A stretch of DNA of 64,000 bases from Paenibacillus tepidiphilus (GTDB taxonomy: Bacteria; Bacillota; Bacilli; Paenibacillales; Paenibacillaceae): contig NZ_VWRQ01000025.1 of NCBI RefSeq assembly GCF_008635795.1, forward strand, positions 33,624-97,623, in the 5' to 3' direction. Positions 1-8,092 of the stretch are shown here, piece by piece. A program made the position numbers and the translations under genes. The number at the start of each line of letters is the position of its first letter. The stretch's first letter is position 1. Under the pieces are notes generated by a model. The model did not search any database and was not told the origin of the DNA. It saw nothing but the letters and a program-made list of their open reading frames with translations.

Positions 1-2
1 CT

Positions 3-752
3 TCCCATGTGGTCTGCTGCTGGGATATGGGCAAGGGTACCTTCCGCACCGAGAAGTACGACGGTTACAAGTCGAACCGGATTGAGGCGCCGCTGGAGCT
101 GATTCCCCAGTTCGATCTGGTTAAGGATGTTGTTGCTGAGCTCGGCGTGCCGAATATCGGCCTGGTCGGGTATGAGGCGGATGATTGCATCGGAACCCTG
201 TCGGCCTGCTTCAGCGAGGAATCCGAGGTGTACATTCTGACGGGTGACCATGATATGCTGCAGCTGGTAAGCGACCGCGTGAAAGTCATTATTATGAAAA
301 AAGGCCGCTCTAACTACAAGGTCTACGACCCTGCGGAGCTGATGGACGAAAAGGGCTTGACCCCTGCGCAGGTCATCGACCTGAAGGGCTTCATGGGCGA
401 CACCAGCGACAATTACCCGGGCGTTAAGGGTATCGGCGAGAAAACGGCGCTGAAGCTGCTGCAGGAGTACAGCACCGTCGAAGGCGTAATTGAGAATCTC
501 GCCGCACTGCCGAAGGGCGTCCGCGCCAAGATTGAAGCCGATCTCGATATGCTGCATCTGTCGCGCGAGCTGGCGGAAATCCGCCGAGATGTGCCCGTGG
601 TCTGCACGCTTGCGGAATGCCTGTGGGAGCTGCAGCGCGAACAGGCTGCCCGTAAGTTCCAGGAGCTGGAGTTCGGCAGTCTGCTGCATCTGCTTGGCTC
701 GGCGCCGGATGAGCGGGGAATTGTCCAGATTGAGCTGGGCGAGCTGGGCTAA
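3..752 (+). CDS. 5'-3' exonuclease, C-terminal part (5' end cut by window edge)
   Basis: The frame is open from the first bases of the window, so the true start lies upstream; the GTG at 9 is internal. The protein belongs to the FEN/5'-nuclease family, like the stand-alone B. subtilis YpcP, which cuts flap or 5' DNA ends using two metal ions. Visible signs are the acidic GYEADDCIGTL segment, the LTGDHDMLQLV segment, and a helix-hairpin-helix DNA-binding loop (GDTSDNYPGVKGIGEKTA). It ends after about 250 residues with no polymerase domain following, so it is a separate nuclease and not the start of polA. The family assignment is firm; the specific role in RNA-primer or flap removal is inferred. 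Confidence 0.88.
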   Translation, partial: SHVVCCWDMGKGTFRTEKYDGYKSNRIEAPLELIPQFDLVKDVVAELGVPNIGLVGYEADDCIGTLSACFSEESEVYILTGDHDMLQLVSDRVKVIIMKKGRSNYKVYDPAELMDEKGLTPAQVIDLKGFMGDTSDNYPGVKGIGEKTALKLLQEYSTVEGVIENLAALPKGVRAKIEADLDMLHLSRELAEIRRDVPVVCTLAECLWELQREQAARKFQELEFGSLLHLLGSAPDERGIVQIELGELG

Positions 753-778
753 AATTTGTTAATATGCGAAGAGTGTCA

Positions 779-807
779 TTGACAAAATTATTTATTTATG
801 CTATAAT
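779..807 (+). promoter_or_regulatory. Consensus sigma-A promoter
   Basis: TTGACA at 779-784 and TATAAT at 802-807 are separated by 17 bp, a perfect housekeeping promoter. It reads toward the methyltransferase gene at 981, but a hairpin with a T-run follows only about 30 bp downstream (840-868). Confidence 0.85.
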
Positions 808-839
808 TTACAGTTAAGTGAATTTGGTGTATATTAAGG

Positions 840-868
840 TTCTCCTGGCCAGGGAGAATCTTTTTTTT
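840..868 (+). terminator. Short hairpin with T-run between promoter and gene
   Basis: TTCTCC and GGAGAA arms around GGCC are followed by a run of eight T. It may end transcripts of the upstream exonuclease gene, or act as an attenuator of the RNA begun at the 779-807 promoter. Confidence 0.65.
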
Positions 869-980
869 GCGTTAGTCTGCAAAATAAGATTCGTATTATT
901 AGGGGTCCCCGCACAAGCTCGGAACAGGCAATATCCATTACACCCCGTATGCCGGGGTTCCATTTGCGGAGGGCAAAGCA

Positions 981-1901
981 ATGAAACCAAACGAATCCAG
1001 CATCACATCCATGGTGGCAGCCTTTGGCCGCGCCTATCACAGCCGGTTTGACGAGCCGAAGATTTTTGACGATTATATCGCGGTGAGGCTGATCTCCGAG
1101 CAAGAGTTTGCCGGCATCAGCGGCAATATGATTGCCGGTATTGAATTTTTCAGCCCGGAATTCGCACAGGAGCACCGGAATCAGCCGGATGAAATCCTGA
1201 GATGGATCACCCAGGTCCAGCTGTCGCCGACTCCGCTGGCAAGGGCAGCGTACTGCGAGTCAGTGCTGCTGAATGAAATGAAGCTCGGTGCAGAACAGTA
1301 TGTCATCCTCGGTGCAGGGCTGGACAGCTTTGCGTATCGCCATCCGGAGCTTGGCGGCAGCCTGGAGATTCTTGAGGTAGATCATCCGGCGACCCAGCAG
1401 TTCAAGCAGGAGCGGCTGGCGGAGTCCGGATTGACGGTGCCGGACCATCTTCATTTTGTGCCGATGGACTTCACGCGCGGAATGCAGGCTGCTAAGCTTG
1501 CCGGGGCAGGAAAGCCCGGCGGCCGCCGGAGCTTTTTCAGTCTGCTGGGCGTTTCCTATTATTTAACGAAGGCAGAGCTGGGCTCCATGCTGCAGCAGCT
1601 GTTCGCGGACGTTCCGGCGGGCAGCTCGATTGTGCTGGATTATGCCGATGATACGCTATTTGAGACGAAAGGGCGGGGAAACCGCGTGGAGCATATGGTC
1701 GCGATGGCGGCCGCCGCCGGAGAGCCCATGAAGTCCGGTTACGCCTATACGGAGCTGGAGGAGCTGCTGGCGCAGTCGGGGCTGCTGATTTATGAGCATT
1801 TGAATCCGGAAGCGATTCAGGAGCGGTACTTCCAAGGGCGCAGCGATTATTTGTCGGCTTTTGAGACTATCCATTATATTCATGCGGTCAAAGCAGTTTG
1901 A
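981..1901 (+). CDS. Class I SAM-dependent methyltransferase, leucine carboxyl methyltransferase-like family
   Basis: This 306-residue protein resembles the bacterial family related to leucine carboxyl methyltransferases (TIGR00027 type). The SAM-binding motif YVILGAGLDSFAYR lies near residues 107-120, followed by an acidic strand end (EILEVDHP) and a later SIVLDYADD segment. Such enzymes methylate small molecules or polyketides, but the substrate here cannot be told. The ATG at 981 follows GGAGGGCAAAGCA. The gene stands alone behind its own consensus promoter and ends at a hairpin facing a convergent ABC operon. The family call is good; substrate and pathway are unknown. Confidence 0.82.
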   Translation: MKPNESSITSMVAAFGRAYHSRFDEPKIFDDYIAVRLISEQEFAGISGNMIAGIEFFSPEFAQEHRNQPDEILRWITQVQLSPTPLARAAYCESVLLNEMKLGAEQYVILGAGLDSFAYRHPELGGSLEILEVDHPATQQFKQERLAESGLTVPDHLHFVPMDFTRGMQAAKLAGAGKPGGRRSFFSLLGVSYYLTKAELGSMLQQLFADVPAGSSIVLDYADDTLFETKGRGNRVEHMVAMAAAAGEPMKSGYAYTELEELLAQSGLLIYEHLNPEAIQERYFQGRSDYLSAFETIHYIHAVKAV

Positions 1902-1924
1902 TCGTTTGATTGCATACTTTACGG

Positions 1925-1964
1925 CAACAAGGGCCAACCGGAGATGTACGGTTGGTCCTTGTTG
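1925..1964. terminator. Hairpin between convergent genes
   Basis: A 16-bp nearly perfect inverted repeat (CAACAAGGGCCAACCG and its complement) with an 8-base loop lies between the convergent methyltransferase and ABC permease genes. There is no clear T-run, so termination efficiency is uncertain. Confidence 0.6.
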
Positions 1965-2056
1965 AGTAACCGTTACTACTGAAGTGCAGCTCTAATCTCG
2001 TAAAATTCAGGAATAATATGCTAATATTGCAGGTGTGGCGACCGTACGAATGTCCG

Positions 2057-2767
2057 CTATTTTATAGGGTGCTCAAACTTCCTGCGTATCATCACCCGCA
2101 AATAAATAATTACCAGCACGATAATGTACAAGGCCGTGTGCCACATCTCCAGCGGATGGGGTCTAGCGCTTGCCTGCGGATGGTCATTCAGGATGTACAG
2201 GATGATCCGGTAGGGCGGAATAATCCAGAATAATGCAGGAAAGGTGCGGTCGATGATGCCCTGGCCTCCAAGGGAGACAGCCAGAACGATGCACAGACCC
2301 AGGAAAGAAATCAGGCCTGTTCTGAACAATTTGGCATTGAACCAAGCGGCAAGGGATATGCCCAGCAGGGCCGCGAACTGATGGCAGGCGAAGGCGGTCA
2401 AGGCTTGCCCGATGCCCGGCATGTAGTCGAATTTGTCAAAAATAATCGGATAAACGATTACGAAGACAGAAAGGGGCAGTGTAAACAGCCATACATATAC
2501 CAGCTTTGAGGCGTACAGCAGCATAAGCTTCCCGGAATGGAGAAAGGTGATAATCTGCTGCGTCTCATCCTCCAGATCAATAAACACATAGCAGAGCCAT
2601 GCAGCGGTCAGAAAGAGCAAGGTGGCCGTAACGGCATAGCTGTCCATGACCGGATTCGGAATGACCCCATAGAGGAAGAAAACAGCGATCAGGAAGACGG
2701 TCAGCGGCGGAACATAACGATAGGAGCGCTGATAATAGCGGTGATAATAAAGTAGAATTTGCAGCAT
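2057..2767 (-). CDS. ABC transporter permease-like membrane protein
   Basis: This 236-residue protein is very hydrophobic, with about six predicted membrane segments and a basic C-terminal tail. Its sequence does not point to a named family. Its start codon overlaps the stop of the adjacent ABC ATPase (TAATG junction), so the two are translated together and very likely form one transporter. Topology and partner suggest the ABC-2/export type rather than a binding-protein-dependent importer; no substrate-binding gene is nearby. Function as the membrane half of the transporter is inferred from context. Confidence 0.7.
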   Translation of the reverse strand: MLQILLYYHRYYQRSYRYVPPLTVFLIAVFFLYGVIPNPVMDSYAVTATLLFLTAAWLCYVFIDLEDETQQIITFLHSGKLMLLYASKLVYVWLFTLPLSVFVIVYPIIFDKFDYMPGIGQALTAFACHQFAALLGISLAAWFNAKLFRTGLISFLGLCIVLAVSLGGQGIIDRTFPALFWIIPPYRIILYILNDHPQASARPHPLEMWHTALYIIVLVIIYLRVMIRRKFEHPIK

Positions 2768-3618
2768 TATGCGTATTCTCTCCTCCCGGTAACTTCAATG
2801 ACAGAGCCGCCGGATTGCAAAATCTGCAGCAGCAGCTGGTCGCAGCTCTCTGTCCGCGCATAGATACGGACCAGACTTTCTTCTGCGGAAGCGCTCATAA
2901 TCGCGGGGTGGGACAGTATTCCGGCGTTTCGCTGTCCTGCAGGCAGCCTGCAAAGCACCAGCACGGACGGTTCCAGAGCTGCCGGTATTTGCTTCACCGT
3001 TTCAATCAGCGCAGTATTTTGCACCGTGATGACCCGGTCAGTAATGTCCTGCAGCATCTCCGTTTCATGGGTCGAGATCACAATGGTCACGTGCCGGCTC
3101 TTTAATTCACGCAGCGCTCCGGCCAGCTCCTGCATCGACAAGCCGTCCAGGCCCGACAGCGGCTCATCCAGCAGCAGCAAATCCGGCGTGGACAATACGG
3201 CCTGCATCAGATTTACTTTTTGCAGCATGCCCTTGGAGAAAGACTGCATCGGCTGATGGCCCAGCGGCAGCTGAAGCAGGTCGTGAAGCTCCTTGATGCG
3301 CTCTTGCAGCGCTGCTTTGGGCAATCCCTGAATCCGGCCCATGTGCATTAAATATTCCTGCGAGGTGAATTTATGCTTCGGAAACCGGTCGGGCATGAAG
3401 CTGATGCGTGGCGGCTGTGAGTCACTAACCTTGCGGCTGCCCGTGGTCGGAGCGATGAATCCACCGATGAGCTTGATCAGCGTGCTTTTGCCGGAACCGT
3501 TGCCGCCCAGGAGCATCAGCGTCTCTCCGCGCCGTATAGTAAGCGAGACGGAGGAGAGTACGAGCTTGTCTGCATAACGTTTGGTTATATGATTCAGTTC
3601 TACAAGCGTATCCGGCAT
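2767..3618 (-). CDS. ABC transporter ATP-binding protein
   Basis: This 283-residue protein carries every ABC ATPase motif: Walker A GGNGSGKST (around residues 38-46), the signature FSKGMLQ, Walker B LLLLDEPLSGLD, and the switch region ISTHE. The C-terminal ~75 residues are a variable extension, as in drug or bacitracin-type export ATPases. The ATG at 3618 follows GGGAGG at about 10 bp. It is the first gene of a two-gene operon with the permease and is divergent from the secreted protease-like gene at 3731. The ATPase assignment is secure; the substrate is unknown. Confidence 0.92.
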   Translation of the reverse strand: MPDTLVELNHITKRYADKLVLSSVSLTIRRGETLMLLGGNGSGKSTLIKLIGGFIAPTTGSRKVSDSQPPRISFMPDRFPKHKFTSQEYLMHMGRIQGLPKAALQERIKELHDLLQLPLGHQPMQSFSKGMLQKVNLMQAVLSTPDLLLLDEPLSGLDGLSMQELAGALRELKSRHVTIVISTHETEMLQDITDRVITVQNTALIETVKQIPAALEPSVLVLCRLPAGQRNAGILSHPAIMSASAEESLVRIYARTESCDQLLLQILQSGGSVIEVTGRREYA

Positions 3619-3730
3619 TCCATATGATCCTCCCTTTGGTGCACTTGAAGCTTATTCTAGCTCGGATACACCAGATTGTCACTTTGATGTTAGTATTTCT
3701 CAGATAAGATTCTTGATAGGAGGAAGAGAG

Positions 3731-4492
3731 ATGTTCTCTTCAAAAAAGTTTAAAGTATGCGTTTTGCTTATCGTCATGCTTATCGGCCTTTGTATCCCTG
3801 TAGTCGCCCGCGCCAAATCCACGCATGCCGTAATGGTGAAATATGATTCCCGGATGGAACGGATCAGTGTGAATACGTATGTGGAGAAGCAGGTTGATCC
3901 GCACCAGCGCGATCAAATAGCCGAAAGGCTGAGGGCCTCCCGTGAATCGGTTGCCGGATTGTTTGGAAGCAAAGAGGCCTCTCCGGTGCTGATTTTTGTG
4001 CAATCTGCCGAGGGGCAGCGCAGGTATGCCGAGAATCCTACCGGACAAACGTATTATTTATATTGGGGCAACTACATAGTGCTTGGGCCCCAGGGGATGG
4101 ATAGCGCTGTAATTTCCCATGAACTCGTGCACGCTGAACTGAGGGAGCGCCTGCTCAACAAAGCGAAGGTACCGGCCTGGTTTGACGAAGGGCTGGCTAC
4201 GATGGTGGACGGGCGTTATACGGATTACGACACGGTCTGGCGGAAGGAAACGAATGGCGGAGAGCGGAAGATCGATCTGGAGAGCATGGAATCGTCAGCG
4301 GCCTTTGCTTATGGCACAGCCGAAGCGTATACCCATTACAACCTTGCTTGCTATGAGGTGACCCGCTGGTATTCACGGGTAGGACGGCAGGGCCTTCTGC
4401 AATTCATTGATGATCTGAATTCCGGACAGCCGTTTGCTTCAGCTTATGCCGATATTGAGACGAGCCTTGAGCGACAGCCGTCTGCTTTTTGA
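3731..4492 (+). CDS. Secreted peptidase MA-like zinc metallohydrolase
   Basis: This 253-residue protein has an N-terminal signal or anchor segment (KKFKVCVLLIVMLIGLCIPVV) followed by a gluzincin-type domain. HELVH at residues 130-134 is the zinc-binding HExxH, and WFDEGLA about 20 residues later supplies the third ligand. This is typical of the peptidase-MA-like proteins common in Bacillales. An upstream in-frame ATG exists at 3713, but AGGAGG sits just before the ATG at 3731, which I therefore take as the start. The protein is probably exported and membrane- or wall-associated. Its substrate is unknown. Confidence 0.82.
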   Translation: MFSSKKFKVCVLLIVMLIGLCIPVVARAKSTHAVMVKYDSRMERISVNTYVEKQVDPHQRDQIAERLRASRESVAGLFGSKEASPVLIFVQSAEGQRRYAENPTGQTYYLYWGNYIVLGPQGMDSAVISHELVHAELRERLLNKAKVPAWFDEGLATMVDGRYTDYDTVWRKETNGGERKIDLESMESSAAFAYGTAEAYTHYNLACYEVTRWYSRVGRQGLLQFIDDLNSGQPFASAYADIETSLERQPSAF

Positions 4493-4554
4493 ACGTTGAC
4501 GAAGCGTTCTTGAACTGCTTATAATATTAATATAATAATTAATTTGTTAATAAA

Positions 4555-4570
4555 TATATTAACTATTATT
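4555..4570. promoter_or_regulatory. Candidate regulator site upstream of abfA
   Basis: The AT-rich leader contains TATATTAACTATTATT. A related stretch, sharing the block ATTAACTAT, lies on the opposite strand just upstream of the ArsR-type gene (7528-7549). A shared operator is a guess from this resemblance. Confidence 0.3.
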
Positions 4571-4593
4571 AAAAATTGAAAGGTGGCATTTGC

Positions 4594-6087
4594 ATGGCTC
4601 AGCGCGCCGTACTCAACGCAGATATCCGCAAAGGGAAGATTGACAGAAACATTTACGGGCATTTCTCCGAGCATCTGGGACGTTGTATTTATGAAGGAAT
4701 CTGGGTAGGCGAGGATTCGCCGATTCCGAACACGAAGGGCATCCGCAACGATGTTGTGGAAGCGCTTAAGGAAATCAAAATTCCGGTGCTCCGCTGGCCG
4801 GGCGGCTGCTTCGCCGACGAGTATCACTGGAAGGACGGCATCGGTCCGCGCGAAGGCCGCAAGCGGATGGTCAATACGCACTGGGGCGGCGTGGTGGAGA
4901 ACAACCATTTCGGGACCCATGAATTTATGGAACTGTGCGCCCTGCTGGAATGCGAGCCGTATATCAACGGCAATGTGGGCAGCGGCACTGTACAGGAGAT
5001 GTCGGAGTGGGTGGAATATCTGACCTTTGACGGTGTCTCCCCGATGGCGGAGCTTCGCCGGGAGAACGGCCGCGAAGAGGCTTGGGCAGTCAAATATTTC
5101 GGTGTGGGCAATGAGAACTGGGGCTGCGGCGGCAACATGCGTCCGGAATATTATGCCGATCTGTACCGGCGCTATCAGACTTACGTGCGTAACTACGGCG
5201 ACAACAAGATTCACCGGATCGCCTGCGGGGCGAACTCCGACGATTATAACTGGACGGAAGTGCTGATGCGCGAAGCAGGTCGCTTTATGGACGCGCTTAC
5301 TCTGCATTACTACACCCTTCCGCTGCCGGGCTGGGAGATTAAAGGCGCGGCAACCGGATTTGCACCAGCGGAGTGGTTCTCTACGCTGGAGAAGGCGCTG
5401 CGCATGGATGAGCTGATTACCCGCCACAGTACCATTATGGACAAATACGATCCGGACAAGAGAGTCGGTCTGATTGTCGATGAATGGGGCACCTGGTACG
5501 ATGTCGAGCCGGGAACGAATCCCGGGTTCCTGTATCAGCAGAACAGCATCCGCGACGCGCTGGTGGCCGGGCTGACGTTCAATATCTTCCACAAGCATTC
5601 TGACCGTGTCCGGATGGCCAACATCGCCCAGACCGTCAACGTGCTGCAGGCCGTCATCCTGACCGAAGGGGAAAAGCTGCTGCTGACACCTACCTACCAT
5701 GTGTTCAATATGTACAAGGTGCATCAGGATGCGGAGCTGCTGGAGCTGAAGGTGGACTGCGGCAACTACAGCTTCGACGGCCGGGAGATTCCGGAAATCT
5801 CTGCATCCGCTTCGGTAACGGCAGAAGGCGTTATCCATGTCAGTCTGTGCAACCTGAACCATATCGCTGCAGCGACGCTGCCGCTTGAGCTGCGGGGCCT
5901 CGGCGGAATGGCCGAGGTAACCGGCACGGTACTGGCTGGCGATGCCATCGACGCGCATAACACCTTCAGTCAGCCGGAGAACGTGGCGCCCAAAGCCTTC
6001 ACGGACTTCTCCCTGGAGGGCGATACCCTGACGGCGGTGCTGCCGCCGATGTCGGTAACCGTGCTGGAAATCAAGCCACAGGCATAA
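4594..6087 (+). CDS. abfA: Alpha-L-arabinofuranosidase, GH51
   Basis: This 497-residue intracellular enzyme removes terminal L-arabinose from arabinan and arabinoxylan oligosaccharides. The N-terminal IDRNIYGHFSEHLGRCIYEGIWVG is characteristic of GH51. The catalytic acid is Glu174 in GVGNENWG and the nucleophile is Glu297 in VDEWGTWYD. No signal peptide is visible, so it acts on imported oligomers. A TTG start 18 bases upstream is possible, but GAAAGGTGGC sits correctly for the ATG at 4594. The AT-rich leader may bind a regulator; an ArsR-type gene lies convergently downstream. The length fits the family. Confidence 0.95.
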   Translation: MAQRAVLNADIRKGKIDRNIYGHFSEHLGRCIYEGIWVGEDSPIPNTKGIRNDVVEALKEIKIPVLRWPGGCFADEYHWKDGIGPREGRKRMVNTHWGGVVENNHFGTHEFMELCALLECEPYINGNVGSGTVQEMSEWVEYLTFDGVSPMAELRRENGREEAWAVKYFGVGNENWGCGGNMRPEYYADLYRRYQTYVRNYGDNKIHRIACGANSDDYNWTEVLMREAGRFMDALTLHYYTLPLPGWEIKGAATGFAPAEWFSTLEKALRMDELITRHSTIMDKYDPDKRVGLIVDEWGTWYDVEPGTNPGFLYQQNSIRDALVAGLTFNIFHKHSDRVRMANIAQTVNVLQAVILTEGEKLLLTPTYHVFNMYKVHQDAELLELKVDCGNYSFDGREIPEISASASVTAEGVIHVSLCNLNHIAAATLPLELRGLGGMAEVTGTVLAGDAIDAHNTFSQPENVAPKAFTDFSLEGDTLTAVLPPMSVTVLEIKPQA

Positions 6088-6099
6088 GGAGACAAGGGT

Positions 6100-6375
6100 A
6101 TGGCAACAACATCGGCCTGCAAGGGATGCCGGGGGGACTACAGGGTGACCGAAGCGCAGATTGCCCGGATTCTGGCCTCCTCCATGTTCAATGCGCATAA
6201 CGTCGCTTCCGAAGAAGTCTACGCGGAGCGGGTCGCCATCTGCGCGGCTTGCCCCAAGCTTCAGGACGGCGTCACCTGCACCGCCTGCGGGTGCATCATT
6301 CCCGTCGTGGCGAAGCTGAAGGACCGTGGCTGCCCGCTGCCCGGCGGCGGCTTGTGGCAGCCGGTGACGGAATAA
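6100..6375 (+). CDS. Small Cys-rich, probable zinc-binding protein
   Basis: This 91-residue protein has CKGC near the N-terminus and CAAC followed by CTACGC in the C-terminal half, a layout that suggests one or two zinc-ribbon-like knuckles. It follows abfA by 12 bp with AAGGAGA before its ATG, so it is probably co-transcribed. Similar small proteins occur in other Paenibacillus by my recollection, but I know of no function and do not assign one. A strong bidirectional terminator follows about 100 bp downstream. Confidence 0.75.
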   Translation: MATTSACKGCRGDYRVTEAQIARILASSMFNAHNVASEEVYAERVAICAACPKLQDGVTCTACGCIIPVVAKLKDRGCPLPGGGLWQPVTE

Positions 6376-6478
6376 GCCCTGCAAATGGAGCATTTCGGGG
6401 GTAACCGGTAATGCGTTCGGGCGAATCAGAAGAATGAAGCATTGCTTTCGCCGGTGTGAAGTAAGCATAGAATGGACG

Positions 6479-6526
6479 AAAAAACCGTACCGGGCAAGGA
6501 GAATTCCTCGCCCGGTACGGTTTTTT
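6479..6526. terminator. Strong bidirectional terminator
   Basis: A 17-bp arm (AAAAAACCGTACCGGGC) and its complement flank a 14-base loop, giving a GC-rich stem with an A-run before and a T-run after. It can serve both the abfA transcript and the convergent ArsR-type gene. Confidence 0.9.
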
Positions 6527-6557
6527 GCTGTGCCGATATATCAGATGCTGTCCTGCG

Positions 6558-7502
6558 TCACTGCCGGGCATCTCTGGCGGAATCGGCGGGGGCGGAGGCG
6601 TCGGTGTAGTACAGCTCAAAGGTCATATCCTCGTTGTAATTGCCGAAGCCCTTTCCGTATAAAGTGAGGCCGCCGATATGCTCGGCGTCGTCTTCCACCG
6701 ACAAGCGGAAGGTCCACTGCTTGTCGCGGATGCCTACCTCTGCCAGTGTCACATCGGAGAGCTTATGCCCATCCATGAATGTTCCTTGCGGGGTGATACG
6801 CAGCCGTTTGAGCAAGCCGTATTGGTTCGTGTACGCAGGCCACCAGGAGGGCGTATACTTGCCTCTGCTGTCGCCGTAGTCTCCCGGGCTGGTCCAGTGG
6901 CCGAGAATGACGCCGTTCAGCGTGAATGTGATATCCGACGGCCAGTTGTTATTGATCGACGGTGCTTCCGAAGCGATCTCCATGGTGATCGAGAGCTCCT
7001 CGGGCTGCTGGCTGGTGAGCAGAAAATTAGGGATTTTGTACTCGACATACCCCTTGCCAAACCAGAGAATACCGGCGTTCATCCGCTCCAGGTCCCAGAA
7101 ATAGCGCGGGTCATCGAAGCTGCCGACGATGCGCTCGGCGGTTGCCAGTCCGCAGGTAGGCTCGATCCGGAAGTCGGAGTAGTGTCCGACCGGAATTTCT
7201 TTGCGGTGAGATCTGCGCGCTTCCAGCGGTTGGGCGGGGAACTCGATTTCTGCCCGGTCGGCGGCGAGGGAGCAAATCTTCTGCAGACCGCTGCGTCCGG
7301 GAGCCATATGGGTGCGGATCAGGCCGGCGGCTTCCAGCTTGCGCACATGCATGGTCATGATGGCGCTGCTGAGATTGGCCGCAGCGGCAAGCTCCTTGAC
7401 ATTCATTGGCTGCAGCGTGAGCAGGCGCAGCATCTGCAGCCGCACGGTACTGGCGAGCGCTTCGTAGACCGGCAGAGATTGTTCGGTGAGATCAAGTTTC
7501 AT
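6558..7502 (-). CDS. ArsR-type winged-helix regulator with long C-terminal sensory domain
   Basis: This 314-residue protein has an ArsR-like HTH over residues 1-75 (VRLQMLRLLTLQPMNVKELAAAANLSS region) joined to a ~230-residue domain rich in predicted beta strands, aromatic residues and glycine. That domain is much longer than the ~100 residues of metal-sensing ArsR proteins and lacks their Cys/His clusters. The ATG at 7502 follows CCGGAGG at 6 bp; an earlier ATG at 7520 has no ribosome site. It lies convergent to abfA and shares an AT-rich motif with the abfA leader. A role in sensing plant-derived sugars is plausible but inferred. Confidence 0.8.
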   Translation of the reverse strand: MKLDLTEQSLPVYEALASTVRLQMLRLLTLQPMNVKELAAAANLSSAIMTMHVRKLEAAGLIRTHMAPGRSGLQKICSLAADRAEIEFPAQPLEARRSHRKEIPVGHYSDFRIEPTCGLATAERIVGSFDDPRYFWDLERMNAGILWFGKGYVEYKIPNFLLTSQQPEELSITMEIASEAPSINNNWPSDITFTLNGVILGHWTSPGDYGDSRGKYTPSWWPAYTNQYGLLKRLRITPQGTFMDGHKLSDVTLAEVGIRDKQWTFRLSVEDDAEHIGGLTLYGKGFGNYNEDMTFELYYTDASAPADSARDARQ

Positions 7503-7527
7503 GCTATGCCTCCGGTTCATCTATTAT

Positions 7528-7549
7528 ATAGTTAATAATTATATTATTT
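7528..7549 (-). promoter_or_regulatory. Candidate autoregulatory site of the ArsR-type gene
   Basis: On the minus strand this AT-rich stretch ends in ATTAACTAT, the same nine bases found just before abfA (4557-4565), with several matching flanking positions. Proposed only as a possible shared operator. Confidence 0.3.
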
Positions 7550-7639
7550 AAGTGGTTTTCTTACAAGCTTTATACCTGCGGAGAAAATCTGAGGGGATAC
7601 GCACCACTTTTGTCACAGACGCCGGACAGCCTGTTCCAC

Positions 7640-7645
7640 TATAAT
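7640..7645 (+). promoter_or_regulatory. Likely -10 box for the cobalamin leader
   Basis: TATAAT sits about 20 bp before the first paired arm of the riboswitch. No convincing -35 box is 17 bp upstream; the nearest TTGTCA is 24 bp away. Confidence 0.45.
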
Positions 7646-7666
7646 ATTCAAGATTATCATGCAGTC

Positions 7667-7840
7667 AAACAAGGTGCCCTTGCGGATTGGCAAGGGGTAA
7701 CAGGGAATCGGGTGCAAATCCCGAGCGGTCCCGCCACTGTAAGGAAAAGCCGGCTTCTATTCATGCCACTCGGTTCAGCCAGGACCGGGGAAGGCGGAGC
7801 AACGGCGCTTGTATTCCGAGCCAGGAGACCTACCTTGTTT
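7667..7840 (+). ncRNA. Cobalamin (B12) riboswitch
   Basis: The closing stem is AAACAAGGT (7667-7675) with ACCTTGTTT (7832-7840). Between them are the conserved GGGAATCGGGTGCAAATCCC segment, the GCCACTGTAA segment and the B12 box AGCCAGGAGACC (7819-7830). Adenosylcobalamin binding is expected to favour the downstream terminator (8023-8052) and so reduce expression of the cobalt transporter and corrin genes that follow. Confidence 0.96.
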
Positions 7841-8022
7841 GTGCACACCAGGACTCTTCGCGGATAGGAGCGGTGTACGGAACGGCATAGGGGAGACAGG
7901 CAGGCGCCTTGTCTAACGGAATAAGGGTGCCCCTGATGGGCGGCCATATCTTTCGTTAATGACAGGTTTGCCGATGCTCGGATATACGCCTCTTCTCATG
8001 CTGCAGTCTACGTACATGGCTG

Positions 8023-8052
8023 CCACCCCTTGGGGTGGGAGTTTTTTTGTTT
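8023..8052 (+). terminator. Riboswitch-controlled terminator before cbiM
   Basis: CCACCCC-TT-GGGGTGG is followed by a long T-run, placed between the B12 aptamer and the cbiM start. It is the obvious expression platform; the antiterminator partner must lie in the ~180 bases between. Confidence 0.88.
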
Positions 8053-8092
8053 TTGCACGGCAATATTTCACCAAAAGCAGGGAGGACAGGAA

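Noticed and set aside
4519..6468. 649-codon open frame on the minus strand opposite abfA
   Set aside because: It lies antisense to a clear GH51 gene, has no ribosome site or domain, and its composition is the mirror of a GC-rich coding strand.
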